A stretch of 64,000 nt of DNA from Sodiomyces alkalinus F11 (taxonomy: Eukaryota > Ascomycota > Sordariomycetes > Glomerellales > Plectosphaerellaceae): NCBI RefSeq assembly GCF_003711515.1, contig NW_021167079.1, positions 2,221,471-2,285,470 on the forward strand, given 5' to 3'. Below are positions 11,215 through 22,646 of the stretch, piece by piece. The notes under the pieces were generated by a model, which was not told the origin of the DNA, ran no database searches, and saw only the letters and a program-made list of their open reading frames with translations. A program made the position numbers and the translations under genes. Positions within the stretch are counted from its first letter, which is position 1. Every line of letters begins with the position of its first letter.

Positions 11215-12467
11215 TTACTTCCAGAGCTTGCCAAGGGAAATTTCTTTATCGTCGTGCTTGTTGAGGATCTTGGCGGTGGCGAGCTCAAAGTCTTCCTGGG
11301 TGACGTGGACGCGACGCTCGCGGAGGGCGTACATGCCGGCCTCGGTACAGACGCCCTTGAGCTCGGCGCCGGAGCAGCCGTTCATCTTCTCGGCGATCTT
11401 GGTGAGGTTGATGCCGCGGGTGAGGTTCATCTTGCGCGAGTGGATGCGGAGAATGTCGGCGCGGGCCTCGACGCTCGGGGGCGGGAACTCGATCTTGCGG
11501 TCGATACGGCCGGGGCGGAGGAGGGCGGGGTCGAGAATGTCGAGGCGGTTCGTGGCCATGATGACCTTGATGTTCTTCGTGGGCTCGAAACCGTCGAGCT
11601 GGTTGAGGAGCTCGAGCATGGTGCGTTGGACTTCCGAGTCGCCGCCGGAGGAGCCCTCGACGCGGGAGGAGCCGATGGAGTCGATCTCGTCCATGAAAAT
11701 GATGGAGGGGGCGTGCTCGCGCGCCATAACGAAGAGTTCGCGCACCATGCGGGAACCTTCGCCAATGTACTTTTGTACGAGCTCGGAGCCGGAGACGCGG
11801 ATGAACTTGCAGTCGGTGTGGTGGGCGACGGCGCGGGCCAACAGGGTCTTGCCTGTACCGGGGGGGCCGTAGAGGAGCACGCCCTTGGGCTGGGCGATGC
11901 CGAGGGACTCGAAGAGTTCCGGGTGCTTGAGGCCGAGCTCGATTACCTCTTTGATTTCCTTGATTTGTTGGTCGAGGCCGCCGATCATGTCGTAAGTACT
12001 GTCGGGGACTTTTTCGACCATCATGAGAGAGACGAGGGGGTCGACCGAGGACGGGAGGATCTTTTCAAGCTTGTATGAGTCGGATAGTAGGGTGACCCGT
12101 TTTCCTACGGTGAGCTTGGAGACGTCCACGCTGTCCGAAACGTCGACAACTGCGAGAGGGAGGAGGCCACAAGCCATTCATGTCAGCGGGGCAAGGTCAT
12201 CTGTAAAGCGGTGAATGGCTGGGAATTCGTACCATATTTGCCTTCCGGATGTACTTTGACCAGCACCTTCTTTGTGCCCATGACCTTCACAACCTCACCG
12301 ACATAGGATCCTGGTTGTTGTAGCAGACCGAGCTCCTCCCGCAATAACCGGACCCTGGAGTTGTAATCATTCCTTTGAGCCTCGAGACGACGGAGGACAG
12401 CTTGACCCTTGAGAATCTCAAGCTTCATCGCCTCAATTTTGTTCTGGTAATAGCTATCGAGGGCCAT
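11215..12467 (-). CDS. RPT6: 26S proteasome regulatory ATPase subunit Rpt6 (regulatory subunit 8)
   Basis: Two exons, 12233-12467 and 11215-12149 (minus), joined over an 83-base intron with branch CTGACA. The product is 389 residues, the usual length for the family. The N-terminal coiled coil ([18 protein letters not shown]) is followed by an OB-like segment and an AAA+ domain. The AAA+ domain has Walker A GPPGTGKT, Walker B IIFMDEID, an arginine-finger region ([14 protein letters not shown]) and the pore-loop region KYIGEG. Rpt6 is one of six ATPases in the 19S base that unfold ubiquitylated substrates and feed them to the 20S core. The C-terminus (LGKLWK) lacks a HbYX tail, as usual for Rpt6. 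I saw no clear Rpn4-type PACE element upstream. Confidence 0.97.
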
Positions 12468-14582
12468 CTTGACGGTTTGCCCGGGTGGGCCTGGAGAGAA
12501 GATAGGGATTTGCGAGCAGCAGGCCAGTTGCAGGGTATATGGTTGGAGTAAAACGGCTGTAATTAACTTGTAGGTCGAGAGCTGACGTTATGGTACAGAT
12601 CGAACTTGCAGTGGGTCGTCGGGAAAAATGGGAGAATCGAGTTTTCGCGAGTGAAGGATCGGGGATGAGTGGTGGTATTCGCTGGCCAGTTAAGGCTGAG
12701 AGTGTGATGATGAGTTTTGTTGGAGGTTTACCAAGTATGGATATGGATACATGGGTTTGCCAGGCAAGCATCGGCGACGCGTTCTCCCGGAGGCGAGTGC
12801 AGCCACGTGACTGATAACGGAAAATATTCGCTCCGAGGTGACAAGTAATCTAAACGTCAAGTAGTCCAAGCTCCCCACTGAAGACAGCTTGAGTGGAGCC
12901 GAAACTGCAGAGTGACGTCTCCGCCAATCACAGCACAGCATGTCGTCACAGTTCTGAATACCTGTACGTGTACGTTGTAAGACGGATCACGGTGGAAAAA
13001 GGAGTCCAAACCGAGCCCGATCCAGCGATTACTACTTCGAAATTCGTACGAATATTAGGAATTACGGAGGCCAACTGATGACCAGGACGCCCACAGGTAT
13101 TCATAGGTATTTAGCGATCTCTTTTTTCGCTCGTCACCATCTACCATCCTAACTTACAATACCTGCGTATTCACACACACAAGGTAACATCAGGTCAGTG
13201 ATTGCTGCTGTGCCAAGACGGACCCGGAATGACCACCTGATCATTCAGCGAGCCCCTCACATGCCCTTCTGATGTACGAAGTAGGAAGTAGGGGCAGGAG
13301 GCAGGCAAGACAATTGTTCGCCCAGCTTTCACCTACGTAATGCAGAGACCAAGACAAATGGGTTTGCCGTTTTTATTTTAACACATACCTACGTGCCCAA
13401 GAACGCTCGGTAGGGAGCCATGACAGGCTAGAGACGTTAGGGAAGATGGCCGGGAAATTCGGGGATGTTTCTGAAAGTAAGCCATCATCATATTTCACCG
13501 CTACACTGAAATTGACACTTCACTCGTCTGTCGCGGACGTGATCGCCCGGGTCACCAGGCTGTTGATCTTCTGCGATCGACCCTGAATTCTCCGTGAGGT
13601 AGCCACCTAAAGGTACCTTTAGGTAGGTACCTAAGGTAGTAGTGTATGTACGCGTGTGGGTACCGGGATAAGTTAGATGGGTACCTACCATACAGAGTGA
13701 TTAGATGCCAATATGGAAGTAGATGAGGTTCAGGGAAGAGTACCTAGATAGGTAAGTCATCTACCTTAGGGGCGGACGCTATTCTGGTGGCCTTAGCGTG
13801 TTGGGTCGCCCTTTCCCGCTCTGGACTGTTTTCTTCGACGCTTCACTCTTGCCCCGCCTCTTATCTCGTACACTACTTTGCTCCCTGGTTCCTTCAAACC
13901 CAAGCGAATATCCTCGTCGCTCCCCATTTCTTCATGTTCTTCCGCTTTTGTCTTTTCGTTTCTTTCCCTCGTCTCCTTCTCGAGTAGGTAAACCAACCGT
14001 TCCGAGTCGACCCTTTGGGTGATGAAAGACTGAGAGTTACCAGAGCAACGTCGATCTGAGAGAGACAGTCGTCCAGTATCGAAAGAAAAGACAGGAAAAC
14101 GAACAAACGACCTATGCGTCCCCTTGTCCACCGTCGTGCAACGTCTTTACTGCCTTAGCGATCGCTTCTTCGATTTAACCAACCTATGTTACATCTTACC
14201 TCGTTTTGCCCCTGACAGGCGGAACCCGCGAGAGACGGTACAGTCGAAAGGTCGTCATACGAAAGCTTCCGCGACTCGGCGACATCGGCCCATTATTCGT
14301 TTCCTTTACCAAAAAACTAAGCATATCCGTTTCTAGCAGTGTATATACGGAGTATATATATTCATTCTCATCGCGTCCTCTCCACTTGTCGCGTTCTGTC
14401 GATGCACTACGCGTTCCAGAAAAGCATCAGCAGCAGTACCACCAGAAATTGTTCGACCCCGCCGGATCTGCACCGACCTACCTCGTATCACATACTTTTA
14501 CTGACTGGCTGCGTGTTGCGGGACCGACCTCGCCTCGGTTATCTGGTTTCAGACGAGACCACAGCGTCTTGCGTGGCCCGTC
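12468..14582. promoter_or_regulatory. Divergent intergenic region between RPT6 and VNX1
   Basis: About 2.1 kb separating oppositely oriented genes, so it carries both promoters. It contains a cluster of TACCTA/TAGGTA palindromes at 13610-13770 and pyrimidine-rich stretches at about 13850-13985. No independent gene is supported. Confidence 0.5.
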
Positions 14583-17500
14583 ATGCCTCCCTCACATTCA
14601 TCTCGTCGGTCTTCTGCCCATCCCTCCCGAGAGTCCCTCCGCGAAACCCTCGACCCAGCCGATTCCAGCCGTCGTTCGAGACTTGACTCGGACGCTGCCC
14701 CCGAACACGGCTTGTCTGAGAGCTTCGACTCCTTCCAGTCCACCGACACGGTGAGGAGATGTCCCGACACAGCCTCTTACGGTATGTTTTTTTTTTTTCT
14801 TCCTTCGCCTTCTCTCAATCTTCTCTTGTCTTCCTGTCCGATGGTGGTTTGTCTTGGTTTGTGGTGTATGGTTCGTCATCCCTGGTTGGCGCCCAGCCTT
14901 GGCTATGCCTTCCATCCTTGCACTTCCAATGTGTTACGTGAATTTACGTGTATCTCTCTCCCTCCTACCTCCCACACCTCTTTTTCTTCCCTCTTTTTAA
15001 TCGTCCCCTCCTGGTTTTATCTCTTAATTTTTGTGCTCCTAATCCTCCAATTTATCTATCCTTTTGCTCCTTCTCCTCGTCCCTGATCTCCTCAGTCTGT
15101 TTTGAGTCGGGCCTAAACCTGCCGACGACCGGGTCGAATCCCATGACCTCGAAGCATCTGCTAACAGCGTCTCGTGTGACGGAACCCAGCGTCCATACGA
15201 ACTAGCCAGACTCCAACACAACAACGCGTTGAAGAACCTCAGACCCACGACCGTGGTCGCTCCCGCTCCTCGCAGCCGTCTCGATCCCCCCTCCTCGGTG
15301 CCGAACGCGTCAAATCCTCCCGATCAAGAAAAGCTCCAATGCCTCACCACTACCGCCGTCCGACCAATCCAACCGCTCCCTACCGCGGTGAGGTTTTCTC
15401 CACCGAAGACGACATCTCCGAGGTCGAGGCGGACGCCGCTGCGGAGCGTGAGCGTGAGCAACAGCAACAAGGCTACGGCTCACGGAGGAGACCCGGCCTC
15501 GCCAATACCCTTTCCCGCGTCCACTCGCACCGCAGCACACTCGAAGATGATGACGCCTTGGAAAGAAGCACTCACTCGATTACAAATGATCTCCAGGGTC
15601 TCGTCGACGACGGCTTGGAGGGCGATGCACCTGAGGAAGTGTCTGACGACCATTCTGACGGTGACATAAGCGATGCGGAAAGCTTCACCCTCAAGGACCG
15701 CCAACAGGCCATCAACCAGACCCATCCTTTCGGTATACGGCTCTGGAAACCTGCACTATATAAGAAGGACCGGTCCGTTCAAAAGAATGCCGAGGGAGAT
15801 ATTCATTCCACCCCAGGAGGTAAAGTCAGCAGGTGGCTCCTCTTCTTCAACCTTCTCTGGACTCTCCTCTTTGGCTGGTGGATGGCCGCTTTCTCCGCTC
15901 TCGGCGCCCTTGTCTGCTTTTTCTTCGCCGCCACCCCCAGCGGTAGGGCGTACGGCCGCGTTTTGTGGGGTCTCGCTGGCTACCTCTTCTACCCCTTCGG
16001 CAAGTTCGTGCGGCTGGCGCAGGACGAGGCCTACCTTGACGAAGACGAGGGCGAGGGTCGAAGCATTTCCGAGTACGAGCAGTGGCAGAGCGGAGACCTC
16101 GAGTACGGACGCCTATTCTTCGGTCCCGATCGGAACCGCTCCATTATTGGGCGTTCGCGGAGCAGTATCGATTCGGAGCCGGATGAGACTGATAGCCTGC
16201 TGGGACGGACTCGACGGGGCGAGCGTAGCGAGACTCCTCCGAGGCTTAAGAGGCGCCTCTTCGGTCGTGGCCAGTGGAACATTGGCCGCGTCGTCTTCTT
16301 CTCTGTCTTCTACGCCTTGCTGACGCCGTCGCTGATCATGGTGTCGCTCATCTGCTGGTTTTTCGTCTTCACCATCCCCATGGGCAAGGTGACCATGTTG
16401 CTTTTTGACCACGTCCGGCGTCACCCGCTGGCCTTGTCTTTCGAGTCGGATGTTAACGCCGCTCGTCTCTCTGGCACGCAGCATTCGTCCATTCTGCTGT
16501 GCACTTACCGCGCCGTTGGCAGCCGCTACTGGAAGTACACCGTCGACGGGACCAACATCTTTCTCATCAACCTCATGGGGGTCGTTGTCTTCGTCATGTT
16601 TGACTGGCTCGTTCTCCATGATATCCTTCACATCGAATCGCCCCTCACCTCGCCGGCTTTCCTGTTTGTCATGGGTCTTCTATCGACTATTCCCTTGGCC
16701 TACTTCATCGGCCAGGCTGTGGCCTCCATTTCCGCTCAGTCCTCGATGGGCTTGGGCGCAGCCGTCAATGCCTTCTTCTCCACCGTCGTCGAGGTGTTCC
16801 TCTACTGCGAGGCCCTCAAGCAGGGCAAGGGGCACCTGGTAGAGGGAAGTATAGTGGGGAGCATATTCACCGGCATTCTCTTCCTCCCCGGACTCTCCAT
16901 GTGCTTCGGCGCCATCAAACGCAAGACGCAGCGGTTCAACGCCCGCTCAGCCGGCGTTACATCTACCATGTTGCTCTTTGCTGTCATCGGCGCCTTTGGC
17001 CCTACCCTGTTCTATCAGGTCTACGGCACTCACGAGATGAACTGTCTCGACTGCGTCGATTACGGAAGCGGCGATGCGTCGACGCCAGGCGGTGGCACTG
17101 ACGGTAGGGACTGCCGACGGTGCTACTTCTCGCAAGCGCCCACGCTCGACGATCGTTTCTACCTCGAGGCCGTGCGTCCGTTTAGCTACTTCTGCGCTTG
17201 CCTGCTCTTCCTCTCCTATATCCTAGGGCTGTGGTTCACTCTGCGGACGCACGCCGCGGTGATCTGGAACACCGATGGCGACGAGAAGAAGCACGAAGAA
17301 CCTGCAGCGCATAGCTCCGGCAGACAACCTGTTCCCCAGCCCTCGGCCGAGACCACTGGGCTGTCTGCAGACATCCGCGAGTCGAACCTGTACAAGCGAG
17401 TGCTTGGGCACACGCAGAAGCAGGTCGGGCTGTCGTCTCGATCCGAGGACGACACCCGACAGAGTTCCACACTGGGTACAGCCGTCTCGGACCCCAACGG

Positions 17501-18532
17501 CGTGGGGGCTACGCCCCACCAAGTGCCGCCCAAGGGCAGCGGCGGCGCCGGCGATGCGGTGAATTCTAGAATGCATTTCCCCGGGTTCTCGGAAGCCGAC
17601 AACACGCAGCTAGCTCGCGAGGTGGCGGAAATCGCAGCCACAGCGGCCACGGCGGCCACGTACGCGGCCCGCGAGGTCCGTTTTCCCGGTGGCCGTGTCT
17701 CGGCGACGCCTCGCGCTCCACCCCGGACCGGAACGATCCCCATCGAGGAAGAGGCGACGACGGCTGTGGCCCACGCCGGTGGACACGGAGGGCATGACGC
17801 GCCCAACTGGAGCAAGTTGAAGAGTTCGGTCATCCTCTTGGGAGCTACCCTAATGTACTCCATTGTGGCCGAGGTCCTGGTCAGCACGGTTGATGTCGTT
17901 CTGGAGGGGTTTGCCATCGACGAGAAGTTTTTGGGAATTACGTTGTTCGCCTTGGTACCGAACACCACTGAATTCCTGGTATGTTGCTCCCCCGTGTCTT
18001 TGGAGTGTCGCATTCATCCCCTCCCCGGATCCTTTTTTCTTCTTCTCCCTTTTATCCTTCGCGTGTTACGCCCAAGCTAACTAGGCGGCCCGTTTTCTAG
18101 AACGCCATCTCGTTCGCCATGAACGGCAATATCGCCCTCTCCATGGAGATCGGTTCCGCATACGCACTTCAAGTCTGTCTCCTGCAAATCCCGGCGCTGG
18201 TCCTCTTCTCTGCCGTCTATCCTCTCGAAGTCAGCGGCGACGACGTCCTTGATCGGTATACATTCTCCCTGCTGTTTCCACAGTGGGACATGATCCTCGT
18301 CATCCTATGCGTCTTTCTTCTGAGCTACATGTACGGAGAGGGCAAGAGCAACTACTTCAAGGGCAGCATCCTTGTTCTGTCATACCTTGTGGTTGTTGTC
18401 GGGTATTACCTGTCGGGGTATGCCGAAGACATCATGGGCGCGGACAGATTTGACGTGATGGGGCGCGATGGGGCGTACAGGAACTTCAAGACTGTGGGCC
18501 GTCGGAGCAGCGGGTTCGCGCTTGCAGTGTGA
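14583..18532 (+). CDS. VNX1: VNX1-type vacuolar Na+(K+)/H+ exchanger, large CAX-family protein
   Basis: Proposed exons 14583-14781, 15190-17978 and 18101-18532, giving 1139 residues. The third exon join restores TTEFL-NAISFAMNGN and is firm. The first join (408-base intron, branch GCTAAC, acceptor CCCAG) keeps phase but is less certain; an internal Met at 15339 is the fallback start. About 280 hydrophilic, Arg/Ser- and acid-rich N-terminal residues precede many membrane helices, the first being LLFFNLLWTLLFGWW. The two CAX repeat signatures are AVNAFFSTVVEVFLYCEAL and NTTEFLNAISFAMNGNIAL. A large Ala/Ser/Thr-rich loop (nucleotides about 17260-17820) lies between the halves. The size and motifs fit the yeast Vnx1/YNL321W group, which exchange monovalent cations for protons at the vacuole, rather than the short Ca2+/H+ exchangers. 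Confidence 0.88.
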
Positions 18533-19788
18533 AGTCGGATGCACAAGGGTGGGTGACTGATTTGGAGACGACAGCTCTTAGATATAATGGTGTATTAGGG
18601 GGGTTTGCAGGAACTTGGAGGGAGCATGACTGTTGTAATGTTTTGTATAGCGGACGGGGCAGACATGTGTTTCTTTACCGGGATGTTCTGTCTACTGCAT
18701 TGCTGTCGTCTGGTTGGACAGGCATGGAGCATGGAAGTCGAGGCGTTGATATATCGTGGCATGTTCTATCTTCTTTGGTCGATAAACTGTTGGTTATTAG
18801 CGGAATTATAAATTGTTCTTTGGCTCTGAGGTGGTTTGTCTTATTAACTAGTTGACATTCTCTTTTCAGGGCTAGTAATAACGAAAGATCAAGTTAGATT
18901 CGAACGACAAAAGAGTTCAGGGCACCCAGTGGCCATGTGGTGATGGGGCTTGCCCTGTGTTTAGGTTTCCGGCACCAGTTATGGCTTTCTTCTTCGCGTC
19001 TAATATATGACGATACATTATCATGGTGTTTAACGTTCAACCTTTACAGAGTCGTCCGTCCCATCAACTTCGACCCCAGTCACTTTACTTTCCGTTACGC
19101 CATTCCCATATCTAAAAACATTGAACCCGGCCTGTTCCCTCTTTATCTGATGATGTTTTCCTGTTCTCGTCTCAAGCATCTCAACGTACCGTATTCTCTT
19201 CAGATGTCTGTCTGCCACGAAAAAAAGAAAAAAACCCATCACCAAGAAGCAACGAACAGTAAAATCGAGACAGAACATATGCTGTGTCGTACGTAAAAAT
19301 AAATTAAGCGAAGAATATTCCATGATAGATTCCGATACGTCAACGCAAGAACTTGCCGGGTTTCTACAAGATAGGGTGGGGATACCTAGGTACTTCGCTG
19401 GCAATTGAGATTCCGACGCAAAGCGAATTGTGGGGAAGAAACGGACACATGCAAAGCGGACGTAAGAATCGGGAAAAGATAAATCCGATTGGCCTTGTCG
19501 AAGGTACCGAGTCCTCTCTCCGAAAATTGTTCCCATCTCGATTCTTTCTCCTTATAACATCCGTTTTCCCTCTCTGAAAATACCTGAGCTTTGGAATTTT
19601 TCTTCTTCTGTTCATTCCATTAATTACCTAGGCGACTCGACAAAGTTTACGATTGCTCAAAAAGCTCGCGTGCTTTCAAAAATGGGCGAAATTTCTCTCA
19701 TTATCCTCCACACACGGTGGAAAATGTGAAATGTGAAGAATATGTCCCATCGGAGATGAAGAAGAAGGTGAGGTGAGGATCATCTCAA
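18533..19788. other. Intergenic between convergent genes
   Basis: 3' flanks of the VNX1-type gene and the carboxypeptidase. AT-rich patches and A-runs (about 19220-19240). No gene recognised. Confidence 0.6.
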
Positions 19789-21225
19789 TCAGTTGTCCCA
19801 GACTTCGTTGAGCATCCACAGCTGCCCAGCCCACTGCTCCCTCACCGTCGACCAAATCTGCTCAGGCGGCAAGATAAATCCACCCTCGCGAGCATTCGCG
19901 GGTCGCAGCTCCAGCGTCCAAGAATGATCCGCGGCCAACGCGCCATGGTGATGATCACGCCCCGTGCCGGAACTGGCATACAGCACCTCGCAGGCCGGGC
20001 CGACGACGTACCGCTTGCCGCTCTCCGCCGCAATGGCCGCCGCCACGCCCTCGCCGACGGCCATCATGCGGGGCAGCGTGGCGGGGAGGTCCTCGGGCTT
20101 GCACGACCAACCATAAGGTGTCAGGATCAGCTGGCTGTACGAGTGCCAGTCGATGTACGAACGGATGCCGGCCTCGCGCGCCGCCAGCTCCGACGAGAGG
20201 GCCGACACGGCTACGTTCTCCGGCGTGTCGCCTGCGCACTGGCCCTTGTAGGACTGGCTGCAGGGGTCGGGCGAGACGGAGCCTCCCTCGGGGTCGGCGT
20301 TCCACTGGTACTTCCAGTTGCGGTTGTTGTCCGTGCCGACGCAGGTGGTGTTGCTGCGCGGTTGGCGGTTCTTTCGCCACATGCGGTCCGTCGTTTGCGA
20401 GTACACGAAGCCTTTTTAAGCGGTGCCATCGTTAGGGAGATGAGAGGAAAGCAAGAGGAACAGGGGAGGCCCAAAAAAAAGAAGAAGAAAAAAGAAAGAA
20501 AAAACCATACCGTCAGGATTATGAAAAGGAACCATCCAAAAATCGTAATGGTCCAGGATCCGGGTCACGTTGGCATCGCCCGACTTGTACCCGTCGATGA
20601 GTTGGTAAGTCAAGTACTCGAGGACCATGGTGCTGATCCACTCGCGAGCATGCACGGTAGAATGCCACAGAATGACGGGCTTGCTCTCCTTGCCCTCCTC
20701 GTCGCCCCAGAAATTGAAGGCGTAGATCTCGCGCCCTTCGTACGAGTCGCCCAGGTACACCTTCTCGGCGTGGCCGGGGAAAGCGGCGGCCAGGTCATCC
20801 CAGTAGTCGAGGTGGTCCTCGTAGGCGTGGTAGGAGTCGAACCAGCTCAGGTCGGGCAGGTCGTCGTCGCGCTTGCGGAGGCTGCGGCTGTACCTGGCTT
20901 GCACGGCCGACTCGGCGCGGATCTGCTGCGACAGGTCGCGGCTCAGCAGCTGGGCGTCGAAGCCCATGGCCTCGAAGCTGCGGACCTCGTGCGGCGGGAT
21001 GACCACCTCGAGCGTGTCGCGGCCGTGCGCCGAGTGGTAGGGCGAGAGCTGGTGCTCGATCTCCTCGATCTCGCGCGGGCTGCCGGCCCTGATGCGGTAG
21101 ACGTGGTACCCTTCGTAGCTGACTTTGCTGTTGTTGTCGCCGGCGACGGCATTGCGGGGTTGGGGGCCCGTGACGGCGGCGGCGGCCGCCAGCGCCGAGA
21201 AGGCGAGGGTCCCGAGGAGCTTCAT
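19789..21225 (-). CDS. Secreted metallocarboxypeptidase, M14A (carboxypeptidase A type)
   Basis: Two exons, 20511-21225 and 19789-20411 (minus), with a 99-base intron splitting NPDG-FVYS. The product is 445 residues. A signal peptide (MKLLGTLAFSALAAAAA) is followed by an activation propeptide (YEGYHVYRIRAGSPREIEE). The catalytic domain carries the zinc ligands in HSTVHAREW (HxxE) and the third His in IDWHSYSQL. The substrate-binding Asn-Arg pair is in DNNRNWKYQW, and the catalytic Glu is in SWTLELRP. It should remove C-terminal residues from extracellular peptides after propeptide cleavage, perhaps at the dibasic site near SLRKRDDD. The segment GTGRDHHHGALAADHSW replaces the usual GSxxDWAYD-like loop before the catalytic strand, a local oddity. 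Which C-terminal residues it prefers cannot be told. Confidence 0.93.
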
Positions 21226-22646
21226 ACCGGAGGGATAGACGGACGGACGAAAGTCTGGCCTGCTGGCTGGCGTCGGGATGGACGTTTCCGAGACAGGTGG
21301 AACAGTCCCCGAAGAGAATAAAAAAAAATGAAGAAAGAAAGGGGAAGAGAGGGCAGAGACTAGAACATTGATGTCTGCTCGTTCTTCAATAGGAGGCGGC
21401 GTGTGTGGAGATGTGGGAGAGCAGCGCAGCTCTATTTATGCTGCCCCAAGCTGGCGGGTCACCATTCTCTCTCCCCATACTCCACATCTTCACCACAACG
21501 CCGGAGGAGAGGCGGGGGGGGGAGGAGTTTCCGAGGACTTACAAGAGAAGTTTGGCGACCTAACAGGGACCAAATGACGACGATGGCAGCGAAGGATGCA
21601 GCTGCAGGTGTAGTTGCAGTTGCAGTTGCAGTCCCAGTGAGGGGTATCTGAGTCCCGAGTCGCACGTCGTGTATCCGTATCTGTCCATGATTACGAACGA
21701 GGAGAAGAGGCCAAAGCTGAACAACCAGGGGTCGTTTATCGACGGCCATCGCGTGCTTGGACAAGGGTAGTAGTAGTAGTACTCATGCAACTGGAAGCAT
21801 CCAATTGCACCAGTGCATAATCAGGCATGTGGTCAATGGAGACGGACTATCGAGGGAGACACGAGACATCCGCTGACACTGGACAGCGACCATCATCACA
21901 AGAGGAAGTTTCGATTGCCGGAACTGGGGGATTTGGGGGGCCAGTGAGTTTTGGTCAACCAGTCGGCTGACAGTCAACGTCGCAATGGAAGAGGGGGGGA
22001 AGGTTGGAAGGTCGTCAGGTTGCAGGGCTCAAGATCCAGCCCTGTACGACCGTAAACCGCAAGCAGCAGGTGATTGTGCGTCTCGTCGCCTCGGCCATTG
22101 ATTCCCTTCTTGGCATTGTCGTTCCACGTCTTTTTTGTTTGTTTCCCCCTCCCCCCGCTCTCTCCACAAATCCTTGCGCAATGGATAGATTGTTGATGAT
22201 GAGTGATGATAGCAGATGCTGGCGTTGACGGCGGCGGGCCACTTTGCGTATGCCGAATCTCTCTCTCTCTCTCTCTCTCGCCCTTCTTGTCGACTCTGCC
22301 ATTTCAATCACAGCCGAGATAAAACCGACATCTCGGACAGTATGTATGGAACGGAATAGCTTCCAGTGCACACTTCCAGCCCCCCTTTCCTTGTACCCGA
22401 TTTGCTTCAACATGGATTGCCCTTCTTTTGCGCATTGCGTTCCCCTTCCTCACGACTTGACTATGTACGTATTCAGCAGGACGATAACGGCTCCAACTCC
22501 TTGACCCCTTCGCGCTCCTTGCCATTTGATCGGTAGGTTCCGGTCTATGACCACCCTTCTCGCAGCTTAACCCGTACTTCAATCCCATCATGAGGACGAG
22601 ATGTCACACTCCGCCTCTGGAAGGTCGCGGTCAGCCAGCCTATAGA
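21226..22646. other. Intergenic; carboxypeptidase promoter and P450 3' flank
   Basis: Upstream of the leftward carboxypeptidase and downstream of the leftward P450. Contains a short tandem of TTGCAG (about 21610-21630) and a CT dinucleotide repeat (about 22257-22279). No gene recognised. Confidence 0.55.
22257..22279. repeat. CT dinucleotide microsatellite
   Basis: Uninterrupted CT run of roughly eleven units. Confidence 0.9.

Noticed and set aside
10847..12078. Long rightward open frames over the RPT6 gene
   Set aside because: They are antisense shadows of a highly conserved GC-rich gene; their composition (Ala/Val/Glu/Leu runs) follows from the RPT6 codons.
14206..14754. 182-codon frame upstream of the VNX1-type gene
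   Set aside because: Overlaps the proposed first exon in another frame; Ser/Pro/Arg-rich content comes from pyrimidine-rich leader DNA.
18890..18925. GATTCGAAC, a reverse-strand T-loop-like word
   Set aside because: Neighbouring bases do not form a T-stem and no A box follows.
19924..21321. 465-codon rightward frame opposite the carboxypeptidase
   Set aside because: Antisense shadow; it crosses the carboxypeptidase intron and has no motif of its own.
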